Source: Bradyrhizobium sp. CCGUVB1N3 (GTDB taxonomy: Bacteria; Pseudomonadota; Alphaproteobacteria; Rhizobiales; Xanthobacteraceae). Taken from it: a stretch of DNA of 64,000 nucleotides. Every line of letters starts with the position of its first letter. Within the stretch, counting starts at the first letter, position 1. The notes below the pieces were generated by a model. That model worked only from the letters and a program-made list of their open reading frames with translations, did no database searches and had not been told where the DNA came from. The stretch is from contig NZ_JANADR010000001.1 in NCBI RefSeq assembly GCF_024199925.1, positions 4,464,001 through 4,528,000 of the forward strand, given 5' to 3'. The position numbers were made by a program, and so were the translations under genes. Shown here in pieces: positions 25,587-34,839 of the stretch.

Positions 25587-26558
25587 ATGGCTCCGCATTT
25601 TACTGTTATCCGCGATTCCACGCCGGCTCATGCAATCCCAAGGGGTGCCGTGGTCGCCATGGGAAATTTCGACGGCGTTCATCTCGGCCATCGTGCGGTG
25701 ATTGCGGCTGCGCTGGAAATGGGCCGGACCCATGACCGGCCGGCTTTTGCGCTGACCTTCGAGCCGCATCCGCGACGGTTTTTCAGCCCCAATACCCCGC
25801 AATTCCGCCTCACGGATGAGCGGGCCAAGCTGCGGCTGCTGGCCGGCACCGGACTTGCCGGGGCCGTGGTCATGACCTTCGACAAGACCCGCGCCGGGAC
25901 ATCAGCGCAGGATTTCATTCACCATGACCTGATCGGCCGGCTCGGGGTCAGTGGAATAGCGGTCGGCTACGACTTTCATTTCGGCAAGGGCCGGGTCGGC
26001 TCGCCGAGCCTGCTCGTCAATGAGGCGCCCCGGCTCGGTATCGAGGTCGATGTCCAGCCGCATGTCGATATCGACGAGCGGCCGGTCTCCTCCAGCGCGA
26101 TCCGCACCGCGCTCGCCGAAGGCCAGCTCATTGAGGCCGCGACCATGCTGGGCGCGCCCTGGTTCGTGACCGGCGAGGTCATCCACGGCGAGAAGCGCGG
26201 CCGCGACCTCGGCTATCCCACCGCCAATATCCGCCTCGACGCCAATTGCGCCCTCAAGCACGGCATCTACGCAGTTCGGGTCGGCCGTGGGGCTGAGCGG
26301 CTGGAGGGGGTGGCGAGCTTCGGCCGGCGTCCGACATTCGATAATGGCGCGCCGCTGCTCGAAATCTTCCTGTTCGACTTCAAAGGCGACCTCTACGGGC
26401 ACGAGCTCGATTGCGCGTTCGTCGGCTTCATTCGCGAGGAACTGAAGTTCGACGGCATCGAGGCGCTGATCCGCCAGATGGACGAGGATTCCGCCCGTGC
26501 GAGGGTCCTGCTGGCGGCCGCCCCCAACGCCTTCCCGAAGCTGGGAAGCATCGACTGA
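25587..26558 (+). CDS. ribF: Bifunctional riboflavin kinase / FMN adenylyltransferase
   Basis: 323 residues. N-terminal FAD synthetase domain with MGNFDGVHLGHRAVI (HxGH nucleotidyltransferase motif) and C-terminal flavokinase with GEKRGRDLGYPTANI (the PTAN motif). It turns riboflavin into FMN and FAD, the ligand of the riboswitch at 241-383. The ATG at 25587 (MAPHFTVIRD) is chosen; a longer ORF from 25467 has no homology. No riboswitch is seen here. Confidence 0.95.
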   Translation: MAPHFTVIRDSTPAHAIPRGAVVAMGNFDGVHLGHRAVIAAALEMGRTHDRPAFALTFEPHPRRFFSPNTPQFRLTDERAKLRLLAGTGLAGAVVMTFDKTRAGTSAQDFIHHDLIGRLGVSGIAVGYDFHFGKGRVGSPSLLVNEAPRLGIEVDVQPHVDIDERPVSSSAIRTALAEGQLIEAATMLGAPWFVTGEVIHGEKRGRDLGYPTANIRLDANCALKHGIYAVRVGRGAERLEGVASFGRRPTFDNGAPLLEIFLFDFKGDLYGHELDCAFVGFIREELKFDGIEALIRQMDEDSARARVLLAAAPNAFPKLGSID

Positions 26559-26619
26559 GGTCCAAAACGGCCCCTCCCGGCCCTTTGCGATTTGGCCGCC
26601 CGGCTGCTAAGGAGAGCCC

Positions 26620-26667
26620 ATGTTTGCGCGGCGCATCATAGGGATTAGCGGCCCGGCTTCCGTCTGA
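26620..26667 (+). CDS. Possible 15-residue leader peptide of ileS
   Basis: A 15-codon ORF starting ATG with an excellent ribosome site (AAGGAG, 5-bp spacer), peptide MFARRIIGISGPASV. Its Ile codons are ATC, ATA and ATT, all three kinds, with ATA rare in this genome, followed 94 bp later by the isoleucyl-tRNA synthetase start. Its last codons lie within the 5' arm of a terminator-like hairpin. This is the design of amino-acid-sensing attenuation. It is inference from sequence only; short ORFs with good Shine-Dalgarno sites can occur by chance. Confidence 0.45.
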   Translation: MFARRIIGISGPASV

Positions 26668-26696
26668 GCTTTGGCTCGACGCAAGACCGGGATTTT
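26652..26696 (+). terminator. Terminator-like hairpin overlapping the leader ORF, possible attenuator
   Basis: Outer stem CCCGGCTT / AAG(a)CCGGG with one bulged A, enclosing GAGC-tttg-GCTC, then ATTTTGTCG. The 5' arm is inside the last codons of the leader ORF, so a ribosome terminating or stalling there would affect folding. A rival anti-terminator stem was not clearly found. Confidence 0.4.
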
Positions 26697-26760
26697 GTCG
26701 TTTCACCCCCGCGATTCCAGTCGCCATCTGTTTCCGCGCCCTTCCGAGCCAGTCAGCCTC

Positions 26761-29700
26761 ATGTCCGAAAAGCCCCAAAAGTCCGAAGCCAAAGACTATT
26801 CCAAAACCCTGTTCCTGCCGCAGACGGAATTCCCGATGCGCGCCGGCCTGCCGCAGCGCGAGCCGGAGATCCTCAAGCGCTGGTACGAGATCGGCCTCTA
26901 CGAGAAGCTGCGCGAGACCGCGAAGGGCCGCGACAAGTTCGTGCTGCATGACGGCCCGCCCTACGCCAACGGCAACATCCACATCGGCACGGCGCTCAAC
27001 AAGATCCTCAAGGATCTCGTCACCAAGAGCGAGCAGATGCTCGGCTTCGATTCCAACTACGTGCCCGGCTGGGACTGCCACGGCCTGCCGATCGAGTGGA
27101 AGGTCGAAGAGGAGCACTATCGCAAGAAGGGCAAGCAGAAGCCGGACTTCCGCGACTCTGCGGCGATGGTCGACTTCCGCAAGGAATGCCGCGCCTATGC
27201 GACGCACTGGCTCAACGTGCAGCGCGAGGAGTTCAAGCGTCTCGGCGTGATCGGCGACTGGGCCCATCCCTACGCCACCATGAGCTATCCGGCGGAAGCC
27301 CAGATCGCACGCGAATTGATGAAGTTCGCCGCCAACGGCACGCTTTATCGCGGCTCCAAGCCGGTGATGTGGAGCGTAGTCGAGAAGACCGCGCTTGCGG
27401 AAGCCGAGGTCGAATATGAGGACTACACCTCGGACATGGTCTGGGTGAAGTTTCCGGTCACCTCGCCCGCGCATGGCGCGCTGGCTTCCGCGAGCGTCGT
27501 GATCTGGACCACCACGCCGTGGACCATTCCCGGCAACCGCGCCATCTCGTTCTCGCCGAAGATCGCCTACGGCCTCTATGAGGTCACGGACGCGCCGGCG
27601 GACAATTGGGCCAAGACCGGCGATCTCCTGATCCTCGCCGATGCGCTCGCCGAAGAGGTATTCAGGCAGGCTCGCGTCACCGCCTTCAAGAAGGTGCGCG
27701 ACATCCCCGGCGACACGATGGACGCGATCGAGTGTGCCCATCCGTTGAAGGGGCTTAGCGGCGGCTACGGTTTCACCGTACCGCTCTTGCCCGGCGATCA
27801 CGTCACCGACGACACCGGTACCGGCTTCGTGCACACCGCGCCCAGCCACGGCCGCGAGGATTTTGACGTCTGGACGGCGCACACGCGCGAGCTGGATGCG
27901 CGCGGCATTCCGACCGCGATCCCCTACACCGTCGACGAGAACGGTGCCTATACCGACCAGGCACCGGGTCTTGCCGGCAAGCGCGTCATCAACGACAAGG
28001 GCGAGAAGGGCGACGCCAACGACGCCGTGATCAAGGCGCTGGTTGACGCCGGCAAGCTGCTCGCGCGCGGCCGGCTGAAGCATCAATATCCGCACTCCTG
28101 GCGCTCGAAGAAGCCGGTGATCTTCCGCAACACGCCGCAATGGTTCATCGCGATGGATAAACCTATTGTGGACGCCCCGGGCAGGCCCGGGGCTACGGAC
28201 ATTGCGGTGGGCGGCAAGACCAAGTCCGGCGACACGCTGCGCGCCCGCGCACTGCATGCGATCTCGGTGACTCAATGGGTGCCGCCGTCGGGCGAGAACC
28301 GCATCAACGGCATGATCGAGGCGCGCCCCGACTGGGTGATCTCGCGCCAGCGCGCCTGGGGCGTGCCGATCGCCGTGTTCGTGCGCGAGAAGGGTGACGG
28401 CTCGGCCGAAATCCTTCAGGACGAGGCCGTCAACACGCGCATCGGCGACGCCTTCGAGAAGGAGGGCGCCGATGCCTGGTATATGGACGGCGCGCGCGAG
28501 CGCTTCCTCGGAAGCCGCGCCAATGAGGACTGGAAGAAGGTCGACGACATCCTCGACGTCTGGTTCGATTCCGGCTCGACGCATGCCTTCGTGTTGGAAG
28601 ACCCCGTGCACTTCCCGGGCCTTGCCGGCATCAAGCGCAAGGTCGACGGCGGCACCGACACGGTGATGTATCTGGAGGGCTCGGACCAGCATCGCGGCTG
28701 GTTCCATTCCTCGCTGCTGGAGAGCTGCGGCACCCGCGGACGGGCGCCCTACGACATCGTGCTGACCCACGGCTTCACCCAGGCCGAGGACGGCCGCAAG
28801 ATGTCGAAGTCGCTCGGCAACACCATCGAGCCGCAGGCCGTCATCAAGGAATCCGGCGCCGACATCCTCCGACTCTGGGTCGCGGCCTCCGACTACACCG
28901 ACGACCAGCGCATCGGCCCGGAGATCCTGAAGAACACGGTCGAGACCTATCGCAAGCTGCGCAACACCGTCCGCTGGATGCTCGGCACGCTGCATCACCA
29001 CAAGCCGGCCGACGCGATCGCGCCCGCCGACATGCCCGAGCTCGAGCGGCTGATGCTGCACGAGCTCGCGGTGCGCGCCGAGATGATCCGCAAGGCTTAT
29101 GAAGCCTTCGACTTCAAGAACGTGGTCGCGACGCTGTCGGCGTTCCTCAACAGCGAGCTGTCGGCGTTCTACTTCGACATCCGCAAGGACACGCTCTATT
29201 GCGATCCGCCCTCCTCGCTGACGCGCAAGGCGGCGCTGACCACGATCGATATGCTCTGCAACGCGATCCTGAAATGGCTGGCGCCGGTGTTGAGCTTCAC
29301 CGCCGAGGAGGCGTGGCGCATGTACCGGCCGGACGCCGAACCCTCGGTGCATCTGACGCTGTTCCCCGTAGGTCTCGAAAACTTCCGCGACGACAAGCTC
29401 GCCGCGAAATGGGACATCATCCGCAACGTGCGCCGCGTCGTCACCGGTGCACTGGAGCTCGAGCGTGCGGCCAAGAACATCGGCTCGTCGCTCGAAGCAT
29501 CACCGGTGATCTATATCGCTGACCGGAACACGCAGATGACGCTGTTCGACGTGGATCTCGCCGAGGTCTGCATCACCTCGAATTACGAGGTGCGCGAGGG
29601 CGAGGCGCCGGCGGCTGCGTTCCGTCTCGATGCCGTTCCGGGCGTCGCCGTCGTGGTCGAGAAGGCGGTGGGCATCAAATGCGCCCGCTCCTGGAAGATC

Positions 29701-29796
29701 CTGCCGACGGTCGGCGAGGACGCGGACTATCCCGACGTCACCCCGCGCGATGCCAAGGCGCTGCGCGAGTGGAATGCGTTGGGAGTTCGCGTCTAA
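26761..29796 (+). CDS. ileS: Isoleucyl-tRNA synthetase
   Basis: 1011 residues, class Ia. HIGH-type motif [15 protein letters not shown] (about residue 66), CP1 editing domain with [19 protein letters not shown] loop [11 protein letters not shown] (about residue 680) and C-terminal anticodon-binding domain. It charges tRNA-Ile and edits valine. The ATG at 26761 was chosen over an in-frame TTG at 26671; neither has a strong ribosome site. Residues about 469-486 (bases 28168-28220) form an insertion around a perfect GC palindrome (see 28174-28193). Confidence 0.95.
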   Translation: MSEKPQKSEAKDYSKTLFLPQTEFPMRAGLPQREPEILKRWYEIGLYEKLRETAKGRDKFVLHDGPPYANGNIHIGTALNKILKDLVTKSEQMLGFDSNYVPGWDCHGLPIEWKVEEEHYRKKGKQKPDFRDSAAMVDFRKECRAYATHWLNVQREEFKRLGVIGDWAHPYATMSYPAEAQIARELMKFAANGTLYRGSKPVMWSVVEKTALAEAEVEYEDYTSDMVWVKFPVTSPAHGALASASVVIWTTTPWTIPGNRAISFSPKIAYGLYEVTDAPADNWAKTGDLLILADALAEEVFRQARVTAFKKVRDIPGDTMDAIECAHPLKGLSGGYGFTVPLLPGDHVTDDTGTGFVHTAPSHGREDFDVWTAHTRELDARGIPTAIPYTVDENGAYTDQAPGLAGKRVINDKGEKGDANDAVIKALVDAGKLLARGRLKHQYPHSWRSKKPVIFRNTPQWFIAMDKPIVDAPGRPGATDIAVGGKTKSGDTLRARALHAISVTQWVPPSGENRINGMIEARPDWVISRQRAWGVPIAVFVREKGDGSAEILQDEAVNTRIGDAFEKEGADAWYMDGARERFLGSRANEDWKKVDDILDVWFDSGSTHAFVLEDPVHFPGLAGIKRKVDGGTDTVMYLEGSDQHRGWFHSSLLESCGTRGRAPYDIVLTHGFTQAEDGRKMSKSLGNTIEPQAVIKESGADILRLWVAASDYTDDQRIGPEILKNTVETYRKLRNTVRWMLGTLHHHKPADAIAPADMPELERLMLHELAVRAEMIRKAYEAFDFKNVVATLSAFLNSELSAFYFDIRKDTLYCDPPSSLTRKAALTTIDMLCNAILKWLAPVLSFTAEEAWRMYRPDAEPSVHLTLFPVGLENFRDDKLAAKWDIIRNVRRVVTGALELERAAKNIGSSLEASPVIYIADRNTQMTLFDVDLAEVCITSNYEVREGEAPAAAFRLDAVPGVAVVVEKAVGIKCARSWKILPTVGEDADYPDVTPRDAKALREWNALGVRV
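28174..28193 (+). repeat. Palindromic insert inside ileS
   Basis: GCCCCGGGC - ag - GCCCGGGGC, perfect 9-bp arms, in frame within ileS. It encodes part of [11 protein letters not shown], between the conserved [10 protein letters not shown] and the following [12 protein letters not shown]. The core CCCGGGC resembles the intergenic REP hairpins at 3194 and 24911. Confidence 0.7.
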
Positions 29797-29802
29797 TTTT
29801 AT

Positions 29803-29924
29803 GTCGTCCCGGCGAAGGCCGGGACCCATCATCCCCGCCGTCAATTGCAGCGAAGGCAGATGACCACGAGTCTTTCAAACGATAACCGCCTGGGGTTATG
29901 GGTCCCGGCCTTCGCCGGGACGAC
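29803..29924. repeat. REPIN-like paired inverted repeat (GTCGTCCCGGCG family), copy 1
   Basis: GTCGTCCCGGCGAAGGCCGG at the left, its inverse at the right (29900-29924), each arm a hairpin, unit about 120 bp. Fills the ileS-lspA gap and starts 7 bp after the ileS stop. Sister of the element at 52085 and related in layout to 1312. Confidence 0.9.
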
Positions 29925-29960
29925 AGCGGAATTCGTTGTGGCGCCGGAGCACATCTCGAA

Positions 29961-30455
29961 ATGACCCCTCTCCGCGCCGGTATTCTGTCTGCCGTGGTTT
30001 CGCTCGTGCTCGACCAGGCCTCGAAGCTCTGGCTGCTCAACGTGTTCGACCTCAACCGTCGCGGCGGGCTGAGGTTGACGTCGTTCTTCGACCTGATGCC
30101 GGCTTGGAACAAGGGCATCAGCTATGGCTGGCTGCAGACCGAAGGCGCCGCCGGGCAGATCGCGCTGATGGCGGTCAAGGCCGCTGCGGTGGTCCTGCTG
30201 GCGGTTTGGATGACCCGTGCGCAGACCCGACTGGCAACGGTGGCGCTGGGGCTGATCATCGGCGGCGCCATCGGGAATGCCATCGACCGTCTGGCCTATG
30301 GCGCCGTGTTCGATTTCGCGCTGTTTCACGTCGAAATCGCCGGAAATACCTACAATTGGTACGTGTTTAACCTCGCTGACGTGGCCATCGTTGCTGGGGT
30401 GGCGGCCCTATTGTATGATTCCTTCCTGGGGACACCCGCCGTAAAAGCGCCCTGA
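29961..30455 (+). CDS. lspA: Lipoprotein signal peptidase (signal peptidase II)
   Basis: 164 residues, four membrane helices. The two catalytic aspartates lie in GNAIDRLAYG (about residue 108) and YVFNLADVAI (about residue 139). It cleaves signal peptides from diacylated prolipoproteins. The ATG at 29961 is chosen because upstream in-frame codons come from the palindromic repeat. Location behind ileS is the common bacterial order. Confidence 0.95.
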   Translation: MTPLRAGILSAVVSLVLDQASKLWLLNVFDLNRRGGLRLTSFFDLMPAWNKGISYGWLQTEGAAGQIALMAVKAAAVVLLAVWMTRAQTRLATVALGLIIGGAIGNAIDRLAYGAVFDFALFHVEIAGNTYNWYVFNLADVAIVAGVAALLYDSFLGTPAVKAP

Positions 30456-30549
30456 TCCCGGCCGATAGGGGCCCGGAGGATGGAACCTTGCTTGCGAGGG
30501 CAGGCCCGCGCACGGCGCGGCGATCTAGCGAAACAGAACAGGTACAGCG

Positions 30550-31287
30550 ATGCGCGAAAGCGAGCCGAAAGGTTGGATGATGCGAAGCCCGAGGCACGGG
30601 CTGTTGCGTTCGCTGAAGCTCACTTCCGTTGCACTCGGCATCGGTCTCGTGATGGTGGCCGGCGCCGCCCGTGCCGGCGATGACGACGAAGAAGACGACC
30701 GGACGTTCGAGGAAAAGATCATCGACAATCTGATGTCCGGCCTCGGCGCCCAAGGCGGCAGGAGCCTGGAGAGGCCCGGTATCGAATACCGCGAACGTTC
30801 GCCGCTGGTGGTCCCGCCGAAGCTCGACCTGCCTCCGCCTGCGTCGTCTGCCGAGGCGGCCGCGCCGAACTGGCCGAAGGATCCGGACGAAAGGCGCCGC
30901 AAGGAGCTTGCTGCAGCAAGAAAGAAATCCGGCACCAAGCTCCAGCAGCCGTGGGAAGCCGCCCGGCCGCTGACGCCAGCCGAGCTGAACGCTGGCAAGA
31001 CGAACGGCCCCAGCCGTACCACCAGCAACGAACCGGGCCAGCCCACTCAGAACAATCCGACCTTGAGTCCGGCCCAGCTCGGCTACACCGGCGGCCTGTT
31101 CAAACTCTTCAAGGGCGGCAGCAACGAAACCGCGGAATTCAAGTCCGAGCCGCCGCGGGGATCCCTGACCGAGCCGCCGGCCGGTTACCAGACGCCCTCG
31201 CCGAACTACGCCTATGGCTCGGGGGGGCCGGACAAAACCAAGAAGACGTATTACGACGTGCAGAGCGGCAAGGAAAAAGAGCAATAG
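30550..31287 (+). CDS. Hypothetical secreted protein, acidic then proline-rich
   Basis: 245 residues. Signal peptide (LTSVALGIGLVMVAGAARA), then an acidic run GDDDEEDDRTFEEK, then a long Pro/Ser/Gly-rich and probably disordered region, ending in a Lys-rich tail. Start at 30550; Met at 30577 with GAAAGG ahead is an alternative. No family recognised. It sits 94 bp behind lspA and may be a cell-envelope protein of this group; no lipobox Cys is seen. Confidence 0.65.
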   Translation: MRESEPKGWMMRSPRHGLLRSLKLTSVALGIGLVMVAGAARAGDDDEEDDRTFEEKIIDNLMSGLGAQGGRSLERPGIEYRERSPLVVPPKLDLPPPASSAEAAAPNWPKDPDERRRKELAAARKKSGTKLQQPWEAARPLTPAELNAGKTNGPSRTTSNEPGQPTQNNPTLSPAQLGYTGGLFKLFKGGSNETAEFKSEPPRGSLTEPPAGYQTPSPNYAYGSGGPDKTKKTYYDVQSGKEKEQ

Positions 31288-31445
31288 CGCTCCTGCCGGC
31301 CTTTCCTGCTCATTGAGGAACTGCCGCAATCGTCCGGTGTAGGCCTGCTGCGGCACATGACCTATCTTTAACTTCACGATGACGACGTTCTCTGCTTCGT
31401 GACGCAAAGCGCTAGGCCGCACGGTGTATCATGCCGTGCTTTCGC

Positions 31446-31467
31446 GCCCGGACATTTGGGTCCGGGC
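31446..31467 (+). promoter_or_regulatory. Hairpin just upstream of the first M16 gene
   Basis: GCCCGGAC - atttgg - GTCCGGGC, perfect 8-bp arms, ending 6 bp before the AAGGA ribosome site. It could affect translation or be a REP-type hairpin. Confidence 0.45.
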
Positions 31468-31483
31468 TTCCACAAGGATTGTG

Positions 31484-32875
31484 ATGTCCTCATACCGATC
31501 GGCTGCCTGCCTCCTCGCCGCGTTGCTCTCGACTTGTGCTCTTTCAACCGGCGGCGCATTCGCCCAGACAACGGTAACATCCGCACCACCCAGCAGCTTC
31601 ACGCTCGGTAACGGCCTCCAGGTCGTGGTGATCCCCGACCACCGCACGCCCGTGGTCACGGAGATGATCTGGTACAAGGTCGGCTCGGCCGACGAGACGC
31701 CCGGCAAATCGGGGCTCGCCCATTTCCTCGAGCACCTGATGTTCAAGGGCACGGAGAAACATCCGGTCGGCGAATTCTCCCAGACCGTGCTGCGCGTCGG
31801 CGGCAACGAGAACGCCTCCACCTCGGTCGACTACACCAACTACTATCAGCGCGTGCCGCGCGAGCAACTGCCGACCATGATGGAGTTCGAAGCTGATCGC
31901 ATGACCGGGCTCGTGCTCAAGGACGAGAACGTACTGCCCGAGCGCGACGTCGTGCTCGAGGAATACAACATGCGCGTCGCCAACAGTCCCGAGGCGCGGC
32001 TGAACGAGCAGGTCATGGCCGCGCTCTATCTCAACCACCCCTACGGCCGGCCGGTGATCGGCTGGCACCAGGAGATCGAGAAGCTCAATCGCGAGGATGC
32101 GCTGGCGTTCTACCGCCGCTTCTATGCGCCGAACAACGCGATCCTGGTGATCGCCGGCGACGTCGAGGTCGCCGACGTGCGCCCGCTGGTCGAGCGCAAT
32201 TTCGGCCCGATTCCGGCACAGCCGGCGATCCCCGCGCAACGCATCCGTCCGCAGGAGCCGGAGCCGGCCGCTCCGCGCACCGTCACGCTGTCCGATCCGC
32301 GCGTCGAGCAGCCCGGCGTGCGCCGCTATTACCTCGTACCGTCGGCAACCACGGCGGCGGCCGGCGAGAGCGCTGCGCTCGACGTGCTCGCGCAACTGAT
32401 GGGCAGCGGCAGCAACTCCTATCTCTACCGCGCGCTCGTCGTCGACAAGCCGCTCGCGGTCTCCGCCAGTGCGAGCTATTCGAGCACCTCGCTCGACCCG
32501 AGCCAGTTCGCGATCTCGGCCTCGCCAAAGCAGGGCGTCAGCTTCGCCGAGGTCGAGCAGGTCATCGACGGCGTGATCGCCGACATCGTGCAGAATCCGA
32601 TCCGCGCCGAGGATCTCGAGCGGGTCAAGACCCAGCTCATCGCCGAAGCAATCTACGCCCAGGACAATCAGGCCGTGCTGGCGCGCTGGTATGGCGGCGC
32701 GCTGACGACGGGCCTGTCCATCGAGGACATCCGTAGCTGGCCCGATCGCATCCGCGCCGTCACCGCCGAACAGGTGCGCGCCGCCGCGCAGAAATGGCTC
32801 GAGAAGAAGCGCTCGGTCACCGGCTACCTGATCAAGGACACCACCACCGCCAAGCGCGAGGAGAAGCGTTCGTGA
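31484..32875 (+). CDS. M16 family zinc peptidase, catalytic subunit
   Basis: 463 residues, signal peptide (cleavage near GGAFAQ). The inverted zinc motif HxxEH is present as GLAHFLEHLMFKG (about residues 80-84) with the downstream zinc Glu in RDVVLEEYNMR. The C-terminal half has GSGSNSYLYRALV but lacks the Arg-Tyr substrate pair. It overlaps the next M16 gene, which has the opposite pattern, so the two most likely form one heterodimeric periplasmic peptidase, as for paired M16B proteins of Sphingomonas. ATG at 31484 follows AAGGA. Confidence 0.93.
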   Translation: MSSYRSAACLLAALLSTCALSTGGAFAQTTVTSAPPSSFTLGNGLQVVVIPDHRTPVVTEMIWYKVGSADETPGKSGLAHFLEHLMFKGTEKHPVGEFSQTVLRVGGNENASTSVDYTNYYQRVPREQLPTMMEFEADRMTGLVLKDENVLPERDVVLEEYNMRVANSPEARLNEQVMAALYLNHPYGRPVIGWHQEIEKLNREDALAFYRRFYAPNNAILVIAGDVEVADVRPLVERNFGPIPAQPAIPAQRIRPQEPEPAAPRTVTLSDPRVEQPGVRRYYLVPSATTAAAGESAALDVLAQLMGSGSNSYLYRALVVDKPLAVSASASYSSTSLDPSQFAISASPKQGVSFAEVEQVIDGVIADIVQNPIRAEDLERVKTQLIAEAIYAQDNQAVLARWYGGALTTGLSIEDIRSWPDRIRAVTAEQVRAAAQKWLEKKRSVTGYLIKDTTTAKREEKRS

Positions 32876-34245
32876 CCTATCCTTTCCTCCGCATACGCGA
32901 CATCGCGCTCTCCGTCGTCACCTCGGTGACGCTCTCTTTGGCGTCCATCTCGCCATCGCAGGCCGCGGCCAAGATCCAGCACCTGACCTCGCCCGGCGGC
33001 ATCGAAGCCTGGTTCGTGCAGGACGCGACCGTGCCGCTGATCGCGATGGAGTATTCCTTTGCCGGTGGCGCATCGCAGGACCCCAAGGACAAGCCGGGCG
33101 TCGCCAACCTCGTCGGCGACCTCCTCGACGAAGGCTCCGGCGATCTCGATTCCAAGACCTTCCACGAGCGGCTCGATCGCCGCGCCATCGAGCTCTCCTT
33201 CAGCGCTGGCCGCGACACGTTCCGCGGCAGCCTGCGTATGCTCCGCGACAACAAGGACGAGGCTTTCGACCTGTTGCGGATGGCGCTGACCTCGCCGCAT
33301 TTCGACACCGCCGACGTCGAGCGCATCCGTTCCCAGGTCATCTCGGGGCTGCGCCGCGACACCACCAATCCGACCGCGCTTGCCAGCCGCAAGTTCCTGG
33401 AGATCGCCTACGGCGATCATCCCTACGGGCGGCAGACCAGCGGGACGCTGGAAAGCGTGCCGACCATCACGGTCGCCGACATGAAGGATTATGTCGGCCG
33501 CATCCTCGCCAGGGACACGCTGAAGGTCGCTGTCGTCGGCGACGTCGACCCGGCAACCCTCGGCAAGCTGCTCGACAAGACCTTTGGCAGCCTGCCGGCC
33601 AAGGCGAACCTCACCCCGGTCGCCGACGTCGAGGCAGCCGCGCCGCCGCAGCGCGCCTTCGTGCCGCTCGACGTGCCGCAGACCGTGATCACCTTCGGCG
33701 GCCCCGGCGTGAAGCGCAGCGATCCGACCTTCATGGCCGCCTACGTCGTCAACCACATCCTGGGCGGCGGCGGATTATCCTCGCGGCTCTATCGCGAGGT
33801 GCGCGAGAAGCGCGGGCTCGCCTATTCGGTGTTTGAATCGCTGTTGTGGATGGAGCATTCGGCCGTCTTCATCGGCAACACCGGCACGCGCGCCGACCGC
33901 GCCGGTGACACCATCGATGCGATCGAGAAGGAGGTGCGCCGCATCGCCGAGGACGGACCGACGCAGAAGGAGCTCGACGAGGCGAAGTCCTACCTCAAGG
34001 GCTCGCAGATGCTCGCCCTCGACACCTCCTCCAAGCTCGCGCAGGCGCTGCTGCAATATCAGCAGGACAAGCTGCCGATCGACTACATCGAGAGGCGCAA
34101 CGCGATCGTCGATGCGGTGACGCTGGACGATGCCAAGCAGGCCGCGAAGCGCCTCTGGGGCCAGGGCCTTCTGACCGTCATCGTCGGCCGCGCCCCCCAG
34201 GCGGCCGCGCAGCCCGCCGCAGCGGCCGCGCCGAAGTCGAACTGA
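32872..34245 (+). CDS. M16 family peptidase-like, non-catalytic partner
   Basis: 457 residues from the GTG at 32872, which overlaps the preceding stop (GTGA) and follows GAGGAG. Signal peptide ends near SPSQAAA. The HxxEH site is absent: the equivalent region reads ANLVGDLLDEGSGDLD. The C-terminal Arg-Tyr pair region SSRLYREVREKRGLAYS is intact (about residue 303). It supplies substrate binding to the catalytic subunit encoded just before. The function of the pair, probably cleavage of small exported peptides, is inferred. Confidence 0.9.
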   Translation: MTYPFLRIRDIALSVVTSVTLSLASISPSQAAAKIQHLTSPGGIEAWFVQDATVPLIAMEYSFAGGASQDPKDKPGVANLVGDLLDEGSGDLDSKTFHERLDRRAIELSFSAGRDTFRGSLRMLRDNKDEAFDLLRMALTSPHFDTADVERIRSQVISGLRRDTTNPTALASRKFLEIAYGDHPYGRQTSGTLESVPTITVADMKDYVGRILARDTLKVAVVGDVDPATLGKLLDKTFGSLPAKANLTPVADVEAAAPPQRAFVPLDVPQTVITFGGPGVKRSDPTFMAAYVVNHILGGGGLSSRLYREVREKRGLAYSVFESLLWMEHSAVFIGNTGTRADRAGDTIDAIEKEVRRIAEDGPTQKELDEAKSYLKGSQMLALDTSSKLAQALLQYQQDKLPIDYIERRNAIVDAVTLDDAKQAAKRLWGQGLLTVIVGRAPQAAAQPAAAAAPKSN

Positions 34246-34264
34246 ACTTTCCGTTCTCCGCATT

Positions 34265-34291
34265 GAATGGCCGGGCTTGCCCCGGCCATTC
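34265..34291. repeat. Short REP palindrome (AATGGCCGGG family), copy 3
   Basis: GAATGGCCGGG - cttgc - CCCGGCCATTC, perfect 11-bp arms, followed by GCATTTTCC. Lies 20 bp after the second M16 gene. Same design as 3194 and 24911. With the T-run it could also end the M16 transcript. Confidence 0.8.
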
Positions 34292-34363
34292 GCATTTTCC
34301 ATCATGCAGCATTGCCAAATGAGGGTGCCCGCGATAGGTCGAGGCATCACGAATGGTGCCATC

Positions 34364-34780
34364 ATGCTGCGGATTTCCCGCGATCTCGTCATCGACGAAG
34401 ACGACATCGAGATCGGCTTCGTCCGCGCCTCCGGCCCGGGCGGACAGAACGTCAACAAGGTCGCGACCTCGGCGCAACTGCGCTTCGACACGCGCAAGCT
34501 GACCCTGCCGGAGGACGCTGCCCTGCGCCTTGCGCGCCTCGCCGGCCAGCGCATGACCAAGGACGGTGTCATCGTGATCCAGGCGCAGCGTTTCCGTACC
34601 CAGGAGCGCAACCGCCAGGATGCGATCGACCGTCTGCTCGAGATGCTGCGCGAAGCCATGGTGCGGCCGACGCCACGCCGCGCGACGCGGCCGACCTTCG
34701 CCTCCAAGCAGCGCCGGCTCGACAGCAAGAAGCGCCGCGGTGACGTCAAGGCCAGGCGCGGTAGCGGTTTCGACGATTGA
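34364..34780 (+). CDS. arfB: Alternative ribosome-rescue factor / peptidyl-tRNA hydrolase ArfB
   Basis: 138 residues: catalytic GGQ domain (ASGPGGQNVNKVAT, about residue 25) and a basic C-terminal tail (KKRRGDVKARRG) that enters the empty mRNA channel. It frees ribosomes stalled without a stop codon. The ATG at 34364 (MLRISRDL) is the family-typical start. No release-factor codon-recognition domain is present, so it is not PrfA/PrfB. Confidence 0.92.
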   Translation: MLRISRDLVIDEDDIEIGFVRASGPGGQNVNKVATSAQLRFDTRKLTLPEDAALRLARLAGQRMTKDGVIVIQAQRFRTQERNRQDAIDRLLEMLREAMVRPTPRRATRPTFASKQRRLDSKKRRGDVKARRGSGFDD

Positions 34781-34786
34781 GCCATC

Positions 34787-34820
34787 AAAAAACCTCCGGC
34801 CGCAGGGCGACCGGAGGTTT
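34787..34820. terminator. Bidirectional intrinsic terminator
   Basis: AAACCTCCGG - 11 nt - CCGGAGGTTT between convergent arfB and the gene at 34840. Minus-strand transcripts see CCGGAGGTTTTTTG, a good U-run; the plus side (GGTTTGCCG) is weaker. Confidence 0.85.
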
Positions 34821-34839
34821 GCCGTTTCGCGTCTCTGCG

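Noticed and set aside
26428..29352. A 974-codon open frame on the minus strand opposite ileS
   Set aside because: It is the antisense of a GC-rich gene; stop codons are rare in that frame. No domain is recognised and ileS is certain.
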